Below are positions 1-10,782 of a DNA stretch of 64,000 nucleotides, piece after piece (position 1 is the stretch's first letter; each line of letters opens with the position of its first letter). The DNA comes from Neopestalotiopsis rosae. Taxonomy: Eukaryota > Ascomycota > Sordariomycetes > Amphisphaeriales > Sporocadaceae. The notes under the pieces are model-generated. The model was not told the DNA's origin and searched no databases. It was given only the letters and a program-made list of their open reading frames with translations. The stretch spans positions 3,100,001 to 3,164,000 of the forward strand of contig JALGAS010000002.1 in assembly GCA_023078685.1 (NCBI GenBank), given 5' to 3'. A program made the position numbers and the translations under genes.

Positions 1-244
1 CGTCATCTGTCCATCTAGGTAGCTAGCAGATATGGCTTTCCAATCATTGCTATTGCTATCACATCAAATTTCGATCTTTTCTACTCTCCTTTCATCCATT
101 TCTTATTCTGTCCTCACTCCTTTGCATCAAATGTGGTAGGACAAAGCTGTGCCTCTGACGACACGGAACCTACCCAATCCAGGTACCGCTGCCCAGCTGG
201 CAGCAAGCACCCTTCCTTATCAGCCTCGGCTCAGCTGGAGGGAT

Positions 245-2014
245 ATGATGGCTTCACAATCCGAACCCGACCAACCAGCGACGGCGCCGTTGCTGCGATC
301 GCCCTCAACGTCGACTCTGGGCCCCCTCAGCGACACAAGTTCCATACGCGATGCCTCATCCGATCGAAAGCGGCGGCGCAACGCTCGCGTATTGCGAGTC
401 TTGTCGTTTGTGTCGGCCGTCTTTTCGGCCTTTTGCGTCGGCACCATTACCGTCTTCTCTCTATACGCGCCCAGATTCCAGCAGGCGTTGCACTTTTCAC
501 AGTTTGAGATCAACGGCATTGCGAGCGCGATGAGCATATCGCTGTACATCCTCGTTCCGCTGGTTGGTTACCTTTGCGACCGCGTGGGGCCTGGCCCGCT
601 GTCACTGGTGGCAGCGGTACTGCTTGCAGGCGGTTATGGTTTAGCTGCGTCATTGTATCACAAGGGAGAAACTTCGTTGCGAACCATCGAAGCATATGAC
701 AGCCACACACTGGTGCCTTACATGGTTTTGGCCTTTGTCTTTATCGGCGCTGGCACATCCTTCCTCTACTTGAGCGCTGTTTCAACCTGCGCCAAGAACT
801 TTGGCAAGGGCAAGTACCGCGGTTTGATGCTTGCGGCGCCCTTGACTTCGATCGGTCTCGGCGGAATCCTTGTAAGCCAATTTGGCAGCCACTTCCTATG
901 TGAGAGAAACCCAGACGGTTCTAGGGGAGAGGTCAACGTCTACCACTTCTTCATCTTCTTGGCTGTACTTCTCTCCATTGCTGGTGTCTTTGGCGGGTTC
1001 TTCCTCCGCGTTATTGATGAGGACGGACTCATCGATGACGCCGTAGACGAACTTGAAAGAAGTGGATTTCTTGACGATACAGACATCTACCGACGCCCAA
1101 GTCGCACGGGAAGTGACGTTTTTGGACGTTCGAGCAGAAATTATGGCACTGCTAGTGCTCCGGTCGAGGATATGGAGAATGCGGGCATTCTTGATCCCTA
1201 TGTGCAGGGTGAAGATGAAGAAGACCCGCTCCTCAAGAAGCAGTGGCTGCTCAATGCTGAAACCCGCAAATTTCTTACGGATCCGACTATGTGGTTGCTC
1301 GCGGTTGGCTTTTGGCTAATCATCGGTCCCGGAGAATCATTCATGAACAATCTGGGAACGGTCATCGGCACGCTATACTCCCCAGGACTGCCTGGAACTG
1401 AGACTACTGCGGCCACACATGTCTCCATTCTTGCGGCCACGAGTACGGCTGCACGACTGCTTACAGGATCACTCAGCGATCTAATCTCACCAAGCCCACA
1501 GACACAACATCCCCAGACTGGTTTACAGTCCTCGGGCACTTTGCCTCAGCGCCGATTTTCAATTTCGCGCATTGTTCTTCTCAGCGCGTCCGGATTCCTC
1601 ATGTCCTTGGGCACTCTCGTGCTCGCCTCTGGATATGTCCAAGGTCATGGAGAGAGGTTCTGGATTGTTTCCGGTCTTGTCGGTTTCGGATACGGTGCCC
1701 TTTTCAGCTTGACACCAATCATCGTCACCATCATCTGGGGCGTCGAGAACTTTGGTACGAACTTTGGAATTATCGCCGTCTCTCCAGCCGTTGGAGCCAC
1801 AATGTGGGGTCTGATCTACGCTTCCGAATATCAGCACGGTGCAAAGAGCTCGCCTCTGCTGGCGGACGGCACTGAAGACGTCTTCTGTCATGGCAAACAT
1901 TGCTATACGGCAACGTCTTGGGCAATGACAATTAGCATCTGGATAGGCTGTGCTTTGTTCATACTGGCATGGAAAGGCAAGAATGGGTGGTCGAAACGAG
2001 GTATCGTCATCTAA
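245..2014 (+). CDS. mch1: MCH1-like major facilitator transporter (monocarboxylate-transporter-related)
   Basis: This is a single-exon membrane transporter of 589 residues if the ATG at 245 is used; a second ATG follows directly at 248. The open frame continues upstream, but only to a GTG, so these ATGs are the natural start. The N-terminus (about 60 residues) is Ser/Thr-rich and ends in a basic DRKRRRNAR stretch before the first membrane segment. About 12 hydrophobic segments follow, split by an acidic cytoplasmic loop around residues 275-350 (containing EDEEDPLLKKQ). GPGESFMNNLGT and the glycine-rich helices match the fungal Mch1/nodulin-like MFS group. In yeast, Mch1 resembles monocarboxylate permeases but has no proven substrate and lies at the vacuole. 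Family assignment is from recognised motifs; substrate and location here are inferred and unproven. Confidence 0.85.
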   Translation: MMASQSEPDQPATAPLLRSPSTSTLGPLSDTSSIRDASSDRKRRRNARVLRVLSFVSAVFSAFCVGTITVFSLYAPRFQQALHFSQFEINGIASAMSISLYILVPLVGYLCDRVGPGPLSLVAAVLLAGGYGLAASLYHKGETSLRTIEAYDSHTLVPYMVLAFVFIGAGTSFLYLSAVSTCAKNFGKGKYRGLMLAAPLTSIGLGGILVSQFGSHFLCERNPDGSRGEVNVYHFFIFLAVLLSIAGVFGGFFLRVIDEDGLIDDAVDELERSGFLDDTDIYRRPSRTGSDVFGRSSRNYGTASAPVEDMENAGILDPYVQGEDEEDPLLKKQWLLNAETRKFLTDPTMWLLAVGFWLIIGPGESFMNNLGTVIGTLYSPGLPGTETTAATHVSILAATSTAARLLTGSLSDLISPSPQTQHPQTGLQSSGTLPQRRFSISRIVLLSASGFLMSLGTLVLASGYVQGHGERFWIVSGLVGFGYGALFSLTPIIVTIIWGVENFGTNFGIIAVSPAVGATMWGLIYASEYQHGAKSSPLLADGTEDVFCHGKHCYTATSWAMTISIWIGCALFILAWKGKNGWSKRGIVI

Positions 2015-3267
2015 GAGCCATTTACTGAATTTAGAGCCAGTTGGGACTATATGAGTCGGTCATTAGAAATTGTATACCATTTCATTAGTTTGCGACACTC
2101 TGAGTCTTGGATATGAAAGCTGTGTATGTCTTTGTCGCCCGCGAACTGTTTCCTCGTCAGTATGGATGCCTGATGGATAAGTTGGACTGGGCTAATAATC
2201 AAGCCGTTGCGGGCGGGCTTGAGGTCTCTGCATTTCGTCGAGTGTGCTCGTGATTGTGCCTCACAACCGAGTGCTGGGATCCCCATCAGTCGACCTGAGC
2301 ATGTTCTGCACCTCGGCGACCAGACTTTGACTTGCTCGAAAATATGATTTGTTGGCGATCGCAGCGCTGGACCTTGTAGACTCCAACTACTTCGATACGA
2401 TGAACCAACTACGAATACGCAGACTCATACAACCACCAACTTGCCTGCCGAGAGACTCTGTGCGGGCGCGCTTCTGGCATGTGAATGTCTCCCGGAAGAA
2501 GCCGTTCGCGTAGATGCAGCTTCCATCCCAAGTTGCACAAGACCGCTAATCCGGACGGAACAAGCCACCAACTCCGGTCGTGATTATTTGATAATCGGCG
2601 GCTTGTGGAACCTTAATTGCTGGGCCCCAATGCATCGTGTTTTCCGGGGTACATGCAGAATTTCGTGACTGCTAACTCTATACAATAATAGCGCCTGAGT
2701 TAGCATCAAAGTCAATGGAAAAATTAGGCAGGACGAGGCGGAGAGCCCTAAGCCCTTGCAGTAAAATGGAGAAACCCGTTGGCTACGTGGCGTCTGAGTT
2801 ACCGCTGAGTAATTGGTAGATTTATATAGAAGGTTCTAACGAAAAGTACTGGTAACGAGTTCGTCCCAACTTTTGTTATGGAAGAAGTGGGAAACAAACA
2901 TAATTCTCCGTGGTGGGAAGCAAATAGGTAAGCGGCTCGAGTCCGCACCCGCATTCACGAGAGAGATGAGAAATGAGGTACATTAAATTTGTACAACAAC
3001 AAGTCGGGGAATAAAATTGCGTTCAAGTCCGAAAACGAAGACGAGGAAACGAAGACGAGAGACACACACACGCAGAAAATCAACAAGAAATGCCGACCAA
3101 GGTCCAAAAGCAGACAGCTCACCGATGGGGACAATAAGAATTAGTGTAAGCAACCTGGGCAACCTCGTGGTCACGATGGCAGAAAAACCCTATAGAGCTG
3201 CCGCATTCTACAGTAACATTGCTAGGTTTCCCCGCGCCGGACATTGGGGTATTTTACTGGAGTGATT

Positions 3268-3310
3268 GGGGCCTCTGGGGCCTTTGGGGGCTTCTGGGGG
3301 CTTTGGAGGG
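3268..3310 (+). repeat. Regular G-tract repeat (G-quadruplex candidate)
   Basis: G-runs of 4, 4, 5 and 5 occur at 3268-3271, 3277-3280, 3286-3290 and 3296-3300. They are separated by near-identical 5-nt pyrimidine-rich spacers (CCTCT, CCTTT, CTTCT) and are followed by GG and GGG at 3305-3310. The spacing fits an intramolecular G-quadruplex on the plus strand. It lies about 1.3 kb upstream of the carboxylesterase start. Quadruplex folding is inferred. Confidence 0.6.
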
Positions 3311-4416
3311 CTTGTCAGGTTGGGCCAAGCCCAAAGCGGTGACTGCAAGATGACGGAATTATATACCCAACCCATCGCCATCCCTGTCGAATCTGGGGAT
3401 TGTGGGGGTGTTCGAGCATATGCCGAGCTCTTTATTGGTTCTATTTCCCCATTTTCCCAATATACCATAGCAGGACTATAGTAGCTCTAGACATGGATTG
3501 TTCTTATTTTGCACTCCTTTGGCTCCTTTGGGCTTGCCTTGGCGCCCGCCCACTGTCTACGATCCTTTCGATCCATCCATTCAGCTCGGCAGCTTTTCTA
3601 GTCCTGCCGCGTTGTGCTTCACACCCTCTTTTTCCCCCATCTTTTTATTTTCTTCCCCAAGATACACCAACGACAACTTGGGCAAGGCTTTTCCCTCCTC
3701 CCACACCTGCGTGATAATCACTCAAACCCCAACCCCCCTCCCCCTCCCTCTTCGCCCTTCACTCAAGTGAGGCATTCGTGTACTCGGCCTCCGGTGGGTT
3801 GTATTTGTTGGCGTTGAAGGCTGAGATGGTTGCCACACCACGATACAGCTGCCTCGGCCTCGACTCCGAAGCAATGTAGATCAGAACCACTTCGACAAAA
3901 AAATTCACATGTGCCTGAACAGACTGCCCTCCTATACTCGCCCATGGGCGAGAGTGGTGAGGCTATGCTATGCGTACCTGCTTATGCTCGGCGCGCTATA
4001 CTAAGACTTCCTGTCCGCGGGATGGGCGGAGGCGGCACCACACACACATACGGCTTGACACATATCCTTGCCCGTTGTGGCTCGCTTGCGGGCTTTCTGG
4101 AAATGGGACCCTCTCTCAAAAGCAGGAAAGAACAAGTTAGTAGCTATGTAGCACGAAAAAAAGGGCAATTCGTGCGAACCAGGGGAAATGAATGCCTTCT
4201 CTCCCAAGGGTCGCATCTTGTGCCAAGTACCCCGTCCGCTCCGATCTTTGCGGATCAGGTGAGAACCAATGTACCATGCCCAGAAATCAGCCGAGGCGCT
4301 TATCACGATGTTGCGGTGTCTTCCCAATTCTTGATATGCGGCTTGGTGGTGTGGAATCAACAAGAAAAAAAGTTCCCCTGCCGTGTGCCTGAGAAACCAC
4401 AGCCTCGAGCCATGGA

Positions 4417-4423
4417 TATAAAG
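4417..4423 (+). promoter_or_regulatory. TATA-like box for the carboxylesterase gene
   Basis: TATAAAG lies about 185 bp upstream of the ATG at 4609, on the coding strand. Its position is plausible for a fungal core promoter; use is inferred. Confidence 0.4.
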
Positions 4424-4608
4424 ACTGGTCAATATTCCCGTGCTCACTTGGCAGTTGGTTTTGGAGAGTAGGTGCGCAGAAAACACCCATCTCGAGACAA
4501 AGTCGCCAAGGAAGCTTCTCTATACTCCTTGCTGTGCAAGCTTGCTCCGAAGTATATTCTACCAAGACAGGCATCTCGGTCAAATCTTGTCAAATTCTTG
4601 CCGACAAG

Positions 4609-6315
4609 ATGAAGTCCTTCTTTACTCAATTCCTGTCAGCCATTGTGCTCTCTGGGCTGGCCCTCGGTCTCCCTGCTCCCGACAAGACCGAACGTGATGC
4701 CTTGATCAAGACAACCGTGGCCATTCCCGCCGGAACCGTGGTGGGCTCAGTCGGCGTTGTCGAGTCTTTCGGCGGTATCCCCTTTGCCGAGCCGCCAGTC
4801 GGCACAAACCGTCTCAAGCCGCCCGTGAGACTGACCGAGTCCTTTGGAACGATTGACGCCACGGGAACCGGACCTTCGTGTCCTCAAATGTTCTTCTCGA
4901 CCGACGACAACGACCTGTTGACGTCCGTTCTGGGCGATCTGCTGAACACGCCTCTCTTCCAGACCGTCACGGGCCAGACTGAAGACTGCTTGACCATCAA
5001 CGTTCAGCGGCCCCTCGGTACCCAGGCCAATGCCAAGCTGCCAGTCTTGTTGTACATTTTCGGCGGAGGTTTCGAATTGGGAAGCCCTCAGATGTACGAT
5101 GGAACCGGTCTCTTGCTCAACGGCGTCGTCATGGGCAAGCCATTCGTCTACGTGACTGTCAACTACAGAGTTGGCGGCTTTGGATTCTTGCCTGGAAAGG
5201 AGATCCTTGCTGATGGAGCCGCCAACCTTGGGCTGCTCGATCAGAGAATGGGCCTGCAATGGGTCGCTGACAACATTGCTGCCTTTGGTGGTGACCCGGA
5301 CAAGGTCACCATCTGGGGTGAGAGCGCCGGTGCCATCAGCGTCTTTGACCAGATGGCTCTCTACGATGGCGACAACACCTACAACGGCAAGCCCCTGTTC
5401 AGAGGCGGTATCATGAACAGCGGCAGCGTGGTCCCGGCCGACTTTGTGGACTGTGACAAGTGCCAGGGCGTCTATGACACCGTGGTTGCGGAAGCCGGCT
5501 GTGCGGATGCTGATGACACGCTCGAGTGTCTGCGCGGTGTCGACTACGATACATTCCTCAACGCTGCCAACAGTGTCCCCGGTATTCTCAGCTACACGTC
5601 TGTAGCATTGTCATACGTTCCCCGACCCGATGGCACTGCTCTGACGGCTAGCCCCGATGAACTGGTCACAGCTGGCAAGTATGCCGCCGTCCCCATGATT
5701 ATTGGAGACCAAGAAGACGAGGGAACCCTCTTTGCTCTCTTCCAGCCCAACATTACAAACACCGACCTCCTGGTTGATTATCTCCTCGACATTTTCTTCA
5801 AGGACGCCACCAGAGAGCAGATTCAAGCATTGGTAGCAACGTACCCGGATGATATCACGGCCGGATCGCCCTTCAACACGGGCATCTTCAACAACCCCTA
5901 CCCAGAGTTCAAGCGTCTGGCCGCCATCCTCGGCGACCTCGTCTTTACGCTCAGCCGCCGCCTGTTCCTCTCTGGTACCAGCAAGGTCAACCCTGACGTG
6001 CCGTCGTGGTCCTACCTGTCGAGCTACGACTACGGCACGCCCATCCTGGGCACGTTCCACGGCTCCGACATTCTGCAGGTCTTTTACGGCATCCTGCCAA
6101 ACTACGCCAGCGCCTCGTTTGCCAGCTACTACCTGTCCTTTGTCTACAACCTCGACCCCAACAACGGCAGCGGCATCCTGCCCGACTGGCCCCAGTGGAG
6201 CGAGAAGCAGCAGCTCATGCAGTTCTCCAACATTGCCAGCTGGGTCGCGGATGACGATTTCAGGACGGAGAGCTACGAGTGGATTGGTGACAATATTGAT
6301 GTGTTGCATATTTAA
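4609..6315 (+). CDS. Secreted type-B carboxylesterase / lipase
   Basis: This single-exon gene encodes 568 residues. The ATG at 4609 was chosen because it opens a clear signal peptide (MKSFFTQFLSAIVLSGLALG), whereas the frame upstream of it has no secretory character. The body is a carboxylesterase type B (cholinesterase/Candida rugosa lipase family). The oxyanion-hole segment FGGGFELG sits near residue 155. The nucleophile is Ser239 in GESAGA, the likely acid is Glu371 in DEGT, and the likely base is His484 in TFHGSD. The family hydrolyses carboxylic esters or lipids, and the signal peptide indicates secretion. A sequon (N-I-T) occurs near residue 385. Length matches the family's usual 530-580. 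The substrate cannot be told from sequence. The neighbouring chitosanase runs on the other strand and converges on it. Confidence 0.93.
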   Translation: MKSFFTQFLSAIVLSGLALGLPAPDKTERDALIKTTVAIPAGTVVGSVGVVESFGGIPFAEPPVGTNRLKPPVRLTESFGTIDATGTGPSCPQMFFSTDDNDLLTSVLGDLLNTPLFQTVTGQTEDCLTINVQRPLGTQANAKLPVLLYIFGGGFELGSPQMYDGTGLLLNGVVMGKPFVYVTVNYRVGGFGFLPGKEILADGAANLGLLDQRMGLQWVADNIAAFGGDPDKVTIWGESAGAISVFDQMALYDGDNTYNGKPLFRGGIMNSGSVVPADFVDCDKCQGVYDTVVAEAGCADADDTLECLRGVDYDTFLNAANSVPGILSYTSVALSYVPRPDGTALTASPDELVTAGKYAAVPMIIGDQEDEGTLFALFQPNITNTDLLVDYLLDIFFKDATREQIQALVATYPDDITAGSPFNTGIFNNPYPEFKRLAAILGDLVFTLSRRLFLSGTSKVNPDVPSWSYLSSYDYGTPILGTFHGSDILQVFYGILPNYASASFASYYLSFVYNLDPNNGSGILPDWPQWSEKQQLMQFSNIASWVADDDFRTESYEWIGDNIDVLHI

Positions 6316-6602
6316 TTGGCATATAATTGTAGCGAGCGCCTTTTTTGTTTTCCAAGCATCCAAAACTCGAAGCATGCCATATCAAGAAGTATTCGGACTT
6401 GTCGGGATGGATTGTGGAGAAGCGCCTGGGAACACACTCGGGATATGAGATATGAATTTACGATCAAAGTTGGCACAATTTTGCTCTATTCCTCCAAACC
6501 GTGACTGTATAATTTGTGCGAGTATCATCCCGGCGGCTGCTTGTGATATCATCCTTCTTGCTTCGTCCAAAGTGACTGATCGGTCTCGAAAAACCCGGTC
6601 GA

Positions 6603-7893
6603 TTACGAGCCGTGACTGGACCTCCCACACTTACCCCCTTTACAGACCAGGGCATCACCACAATCGGAATTGGAACTACAAGATGCCCCTGGGACTATAT
6701 CAGCATCGTTAACAAATACAGGGTTAGCATCACTCACCAGTACAATGACCTGCCCAACTACAGTCTTGTGGCAAAGCACATTTGCCAGATTGACAAGTCA
6801 GGTTGTCTGAACAATCGCTCGACGACGTACAGGATGCCCCTATTGCTGGTATTAGCGCGTCTGGGGTCTACTTTCTATTCCAATTCATGTTCGATAGACT
6901 GACCTGCACAATGGCCCGCCCAAGAGCAGTCTCCAGAACCAGTACCGCCGCTGCCAGGCTGGATGCGAGCCGCCACGCTCATGCACTGCTGATAAATGGA
7001 AGCCGCGAAGTTCTCCTTGGTCGTGGCAGCCCAGGCGGCGCCGCCCCGGCCTGGCACCGCGGTGGACCCCGTAAAGGCAATGTACAGGACGTCGTTGGGC
7101 TCGTGGCTGACGGTGCCGTTGACGGCGTTGCCAAAGGTGAGCTCGCCGGCGGCCAGTGAGGCCTCACCCACGTATGAGGCATCACGCTCGCCGCCGTTGG
7201 TGTCGCCCCAGATACCGCAGGTCTATATCGTTGTTCAAAGAATGACATGTGTTAGTCAATCATCTATGTGTATGTAGACACTGAGTAGATGAAGAAGTCC
7301 AACTTACCATGACCGTCGGCGTCACGATGAGCACGATACTCAAAGGCAGGATCCCGACATCGCGGGGGTCAAAAGGCACACTGTGCGGGTTGGTTCCCGA
7401 GTTGCCAAAGACGACGTAGGGATGGACATAGGTGTCGAGGTCGGTCAGACCCGTAATGGCGTAGCCGCGGATGGTGTCGCGCATGGCCGTCACGCTCTGG
7501 TCCGTAGGGTTGACGCCGCAGCGCTCGTTGTTGGGCTGCCGCGACACGCCGTCGCAGTCAATATCCATGTTGGCGAACAGACCGTTCTTGCCCTGGATGT
7601 AGATGATGCCCCAGTCGTCCTTGTGGTCTCCGCAATAGGACCAGTCTGTGTATTTGGTAACTCAAGTGTAAGTCGATGATGGTGGTGTATAACTTCTAGT
7701 TAATATGTTAGGTTTGGAGCGACTTACCTGGTGGTCCTCCATTATAGCTATAAAGTCCCGTCTTTATTGGCTTCTGACACTGGCCTTGTGCTTTGGCATT
7801 ATTATAGAAGGCCTTGACATTGGTCGGGACGTCCAATGCCCACGAGTTTATCGTGAACAAGGCAAAGACTGTAAAGACAAATGGCAGTTGCAT
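6603..7893 (-). CDS. csn: GH75 fungal chitosanase with two C-terminal Cys-rich repeats
   Basis: I model five exons on the minus strand: 7893-7728, 7645-7308, 7222-6904, 6839-6738 and 6688-6603, giving 336 residues. All four introns are GT-AG. The ATG at 7893 opens a signal peptide (MQLPFVFTVFALFTINSWA). The catalytic domain carries the GH75 signatures WSYCGDH, IIYIQGKNGLFANMDIDCDG and CGIWGDTNG followed by YVGEASL. GH75 enzymes hydrolyse chitosan outside the cell. After the catalytic domain, exons 3-5 encode two near-identical six-Cys units beginning DCSWAGHC, each about 30 residues, ending in a short GRSSHGS tail. A shorter reading that ignores the last two introns would stop in the intron at 6875 and lose these units. 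Family is secure; the role of the repeats is unknown, with substrate or wall binding possible. Confidence 0.9.
6615..6936 (-). repeat. Tandem six-Cys module encoded by duplicated phase-1 exons
   Basis: Two units share the pattern C-x5-C-x4-C-x5-C-x5-C-x4-C and start with DCSWAGHC. The introns interrupt both units at the same codon, after the Gly that precedes ASC. Exon 4 (102 nt) is therefore a symmetric phase-1 exon, as expected from tandem exon duplication. Confidence 0.75.
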
Positions 7894-8834
7894 CTCGATG
7901 TTGGAAAGGATATCAAATATTTGTCTCCGTTATAGAATCGTGGTTATTACATTTATTCCCAGAGAAGCACCTTTGTATGCTAAGGGCGGCCCTCTCCCTT
8001 CTTATCCATGATTTCTTAACATCATTTAGGGGAGGGGCTCAGCAAGAAGTGTACAACATTGTGTGACATAAAGTGAATGGAGAATGTGCGAATCGTCATG
8101 ATAGGATGTGAAATGGTAGCTATTCTCAGCTTTGAGTCTCAGAAAAGACTTGAGTATCTATATTGCAGCCCAGATCTCGATGAACCATCGTGCTGCGTAT
8201 CTCCAAATCTGGGATTTCAGAGGAACCTTTCAATGTACAACATCTAGTCAGGGATTTTGGAGGACAAGAGTGAAGTTGCACATATGAAAACTCGCAAATG
8301 CCATGCTTTAGAGGTTCACAATGAATCAGAAAAGTTCCGAAAGAGTTCGAAGATTGAGACATGCCATCGACGGTCACCAGACCCGGCACGTCTTACTCAG
8401 ACAATCAGTTGAGAATCCCCAAGTGCAAGCTGATTTCTATTTCGCGAAAGTACCTTTTCATATGATATGGAAGTATTTCGATGGATCTTGGAACAGTCTC
8501 GCGACTAGTATCTGAGGAAAGCGAAATGGGGTTGGTTGTCCAAGAACACATTGGGATGGCCAAAATACGGTTCTCGTCCTTGTGCCATATTTCGAGTTTT
8601 CAATGCATAGCTCGCAACTCGAGCCGATGGATCGTCGATCAGCAGTTTGTCTTGAAAAGAACTTTTCTTGTGCTCCGTCGGACTTCGAATCTTCAAAATC
8701 GCAGACGGGCATGCCGAGACAGATTGGTGAACTAGCCAACTACCTGTCAAGGTGAATACGAGATCAGGGCGTGAGGGCACAGAGTGATGGTTAATAATAG
8801 ATTCACAATAGCTTGGATTTCATTTCTAGCATGT
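7894..8834. other. Intergenic, no gene recognised
   Basis: This lies between the chitosanase start and the end of the YggS-like gene, both minus-strand, so it should hold the chitosanase promoter. Open frames here are under 100 codons and show no domain. No TATA box stands out. Confidence 0.55.
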
Positions 8835-9879
8835 CTACACGGTAAGCTTTGCCTCACTCTTCGGACCTCTGGATCCGAAGATTGTGCTGCCAACGCGCAC
8901 TTCGCCGGATCCCATGGTAATGGCACCCTCGAAGTCCTCACTCATGCCCATGCTGAGCTCGAGCTCCTTCTTGCCCTCCAGACCCAACTCCTTCACCACC
9001 AAGTCCCTCTGCTCCTTGAGGCAGACAAAGTCCTCATTCTCATTCTCGGGCGTGGTCTCCTTGCTGCGTGCAATGGCACCAATGGTCATGAGACCCAGAA
9101 GGTTAAGGTTGGGGCACTCTTCAATGACGAGCTTGCACAGGGCCACGGTGTCGGCGCCGGGCGCGCACCCGGACTTGGACTCCTCGCCCGACGTGTTAAC
9201 CTGGACGTGAATGTTGAGCTTGGGCACGGGCGACGCCGGGTAGGCCGACGAGATGAGCTTGCCGCGGTGCTCGTCTAGTAGTTGCGCCTTCTTGGCGGTG
9301 TCCACGCTCGAGACGCAGAAGAGGTTGGGAATCTTGGCCAAGCTCTTGCAGTGACCTGATTAGAATTAGCATTGTGTCTGCAGAACGTATAACTTGTGTA
9401 AAGAGTCGTGTCCAGGATGAAATTGGAATGATGCGACGGCACTCTCTGAGAATGACAGGAAGTATGTCGAAATTCCTATGTCAGGCCACATACCAGATTG
9501 CAAACCGCCGATGAAGTGCCATTCAATACTCTTGGGCAAGAGCTCCGCCTTTTGGGTCAACTCTTGAGCATAATTCTCTCCAAAGTGTAAGTGCGATGTT
9601 GGTGGTTGCGTCAATGCCAGGATGTCATTCGCGGGCTTGAGCTTTGAGACAGCGACGAGGCGGACCTAGTTATAGCCATTAGTCTGCATGATACGTCATG
9701 AATAGTCGACAGCCATCGTTGTATGAGTTTGTGAAGGCCTCGTGTCGTCCTGAGGAAATAGGTGACTTTACATTTCTGCCCTTGGCAACAGCGGCAATGC
9801 GCTCACTGACGCTCCCCAGCTGGGAGATCAGAGCGGCGGCTCTGGACGGATCGACTTTCATTTCCACTTCTTGACTCAT
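8835..9879 (-). CDS. YggS/PROSC-family pyridoxal-phosphate-binding protein
   Basis: Three exons, 9879-9772, 9665-9494 and 9355-8835, encode 266 residues. The family (bacterial YggS, human PLPBP, yeast YBL036C) binds pyridoxal phosphate and helps balance free PLP; it has no confirmed catalytic activity. The PLP lysine is Lys44 in VRLVAVSKLKP. Further signatures follow in order: HFGENYAQE, WHFIGGLQSGHCKSL, VQVNTSGEESKSG, LGLMTIGA and LSMGMSEDFEGAI, ending with VRVGSTIFGSR. Splice sites are GTAAAG/TAG and GTATGT/CAG. The start at 9879 gives a usual short N-terminus; Met7 is an alternative. Length is slightly above the bacterial 230-240. Confidence 0.93.
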
Positions 9880-10782
9880 CTTGAGGCCATTTGCAGTAGT
9901 CTTTAGTTTGCACAGTGTTGATTTTTGGGAGGGAGAGTTGAGCTGATCACGAGTGGATCGTCATCTGTATGTGCCTGCCCACAGTGTTGACTGGCCCCAT
10001 TTGCATCATAAACTTACCCAGCCCCGCATAGTCGGCTTGTCTAGTTCACGTTATCGGCACTGTGAGCCGCAAAAATGGGAATATCGCTTTGACTTCATTG
10101 CATACTATTGTATGAAATTTCAGACATAGAATAGAGAATGTAAAATCATAATCAACCCGATAATTCGGCTCATGATGGTATCAAAAGAAATGAAAGTGAA
10201 GGACGAACACGTCTCTTCCCCGCGAACCTCTACGACATATTGAAAAGGGCTTATTGCAAAATATTGAACAGAGAATTCAAGACAAATAAACAAGAAAAAG
10301 CAGGACTTTACTGAAAGTATTTGAGCTTCGAATAATGATATATGCCGTAACAGAATGCATATCTCTTTATGAGCCTTGCAGCTTTGAGGTGCTGAAATAC
10401 CTACTTTGTAGAATTATCAACTCGTTCCTATCAGCATCAGCCCAGAACTCGGTAAGTACCGAAGCTAATGCTTGATGGTGGGGCACCAGATAAGATCTGT
10501 GTCCGAATTCCGTCCCAAAAAGTTGACCCGCGACGCATTTCCAAAGCTTATCGATGCGACAGACATTCTCCAATCTCACCTATTTTCACAAACGAAACCA
10601 TTCGCTCTACCTTGACTTCTTCTCACTTCTCCTCTGGAGATCTTTTCATGCCGACTTTCTAAAGGCAGTGAAGTCCATCCTTATGTATTTGCTTCGAACC
10701 AAACATTAATACCAGCATTCAATTAGGACATGAGCTTTACATTGGTCTAATCAAACCCTCGTCGCAAACCTCCGTCGCAACC
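9880..10782. other. Divergent intergenic region between YggS-like and bcd1 genes
   Basis: About 0.9 kb between two divergently transcribed genes, presumably holding both promoters. It is AT-rich around 10080-10420. No open frame above 75 codons and no strong motif was found. Confidence 0.55.

Larger units (their letters stand above)
2015..4608. other. Intergenic, 2.6 kb, with G-rich repeat and pyrimidine tract
   Basis: I see no convincing gene. The longest open frame (about 3830-4471, plus) begins at TTG, has no recognisable domain and low-complexity composition. The stretch holds a regular G-tract repeat at 3268-3310, a C/T-rich run at about 3715-3765, and a TATA-like box at 4417 in front of the carboxylesterase. 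It probably contains the long promoter and 5' leader of that gene. Confidence 0.6.

Noticed and set aside
3830..4471. 213-codon open frame upstream of the carboxylesterase
   Set aside because: Starts at TTG, no domain, no splice-supported extension, and it overlaps the probable promoter and TATA box of the next gene.
5611..6375. 254-codon antisense frame inside the carboxylesterase gene
   Set aside because: A shadow of the GC-rich coding strand; the sense frame has complete catalytic motifs.
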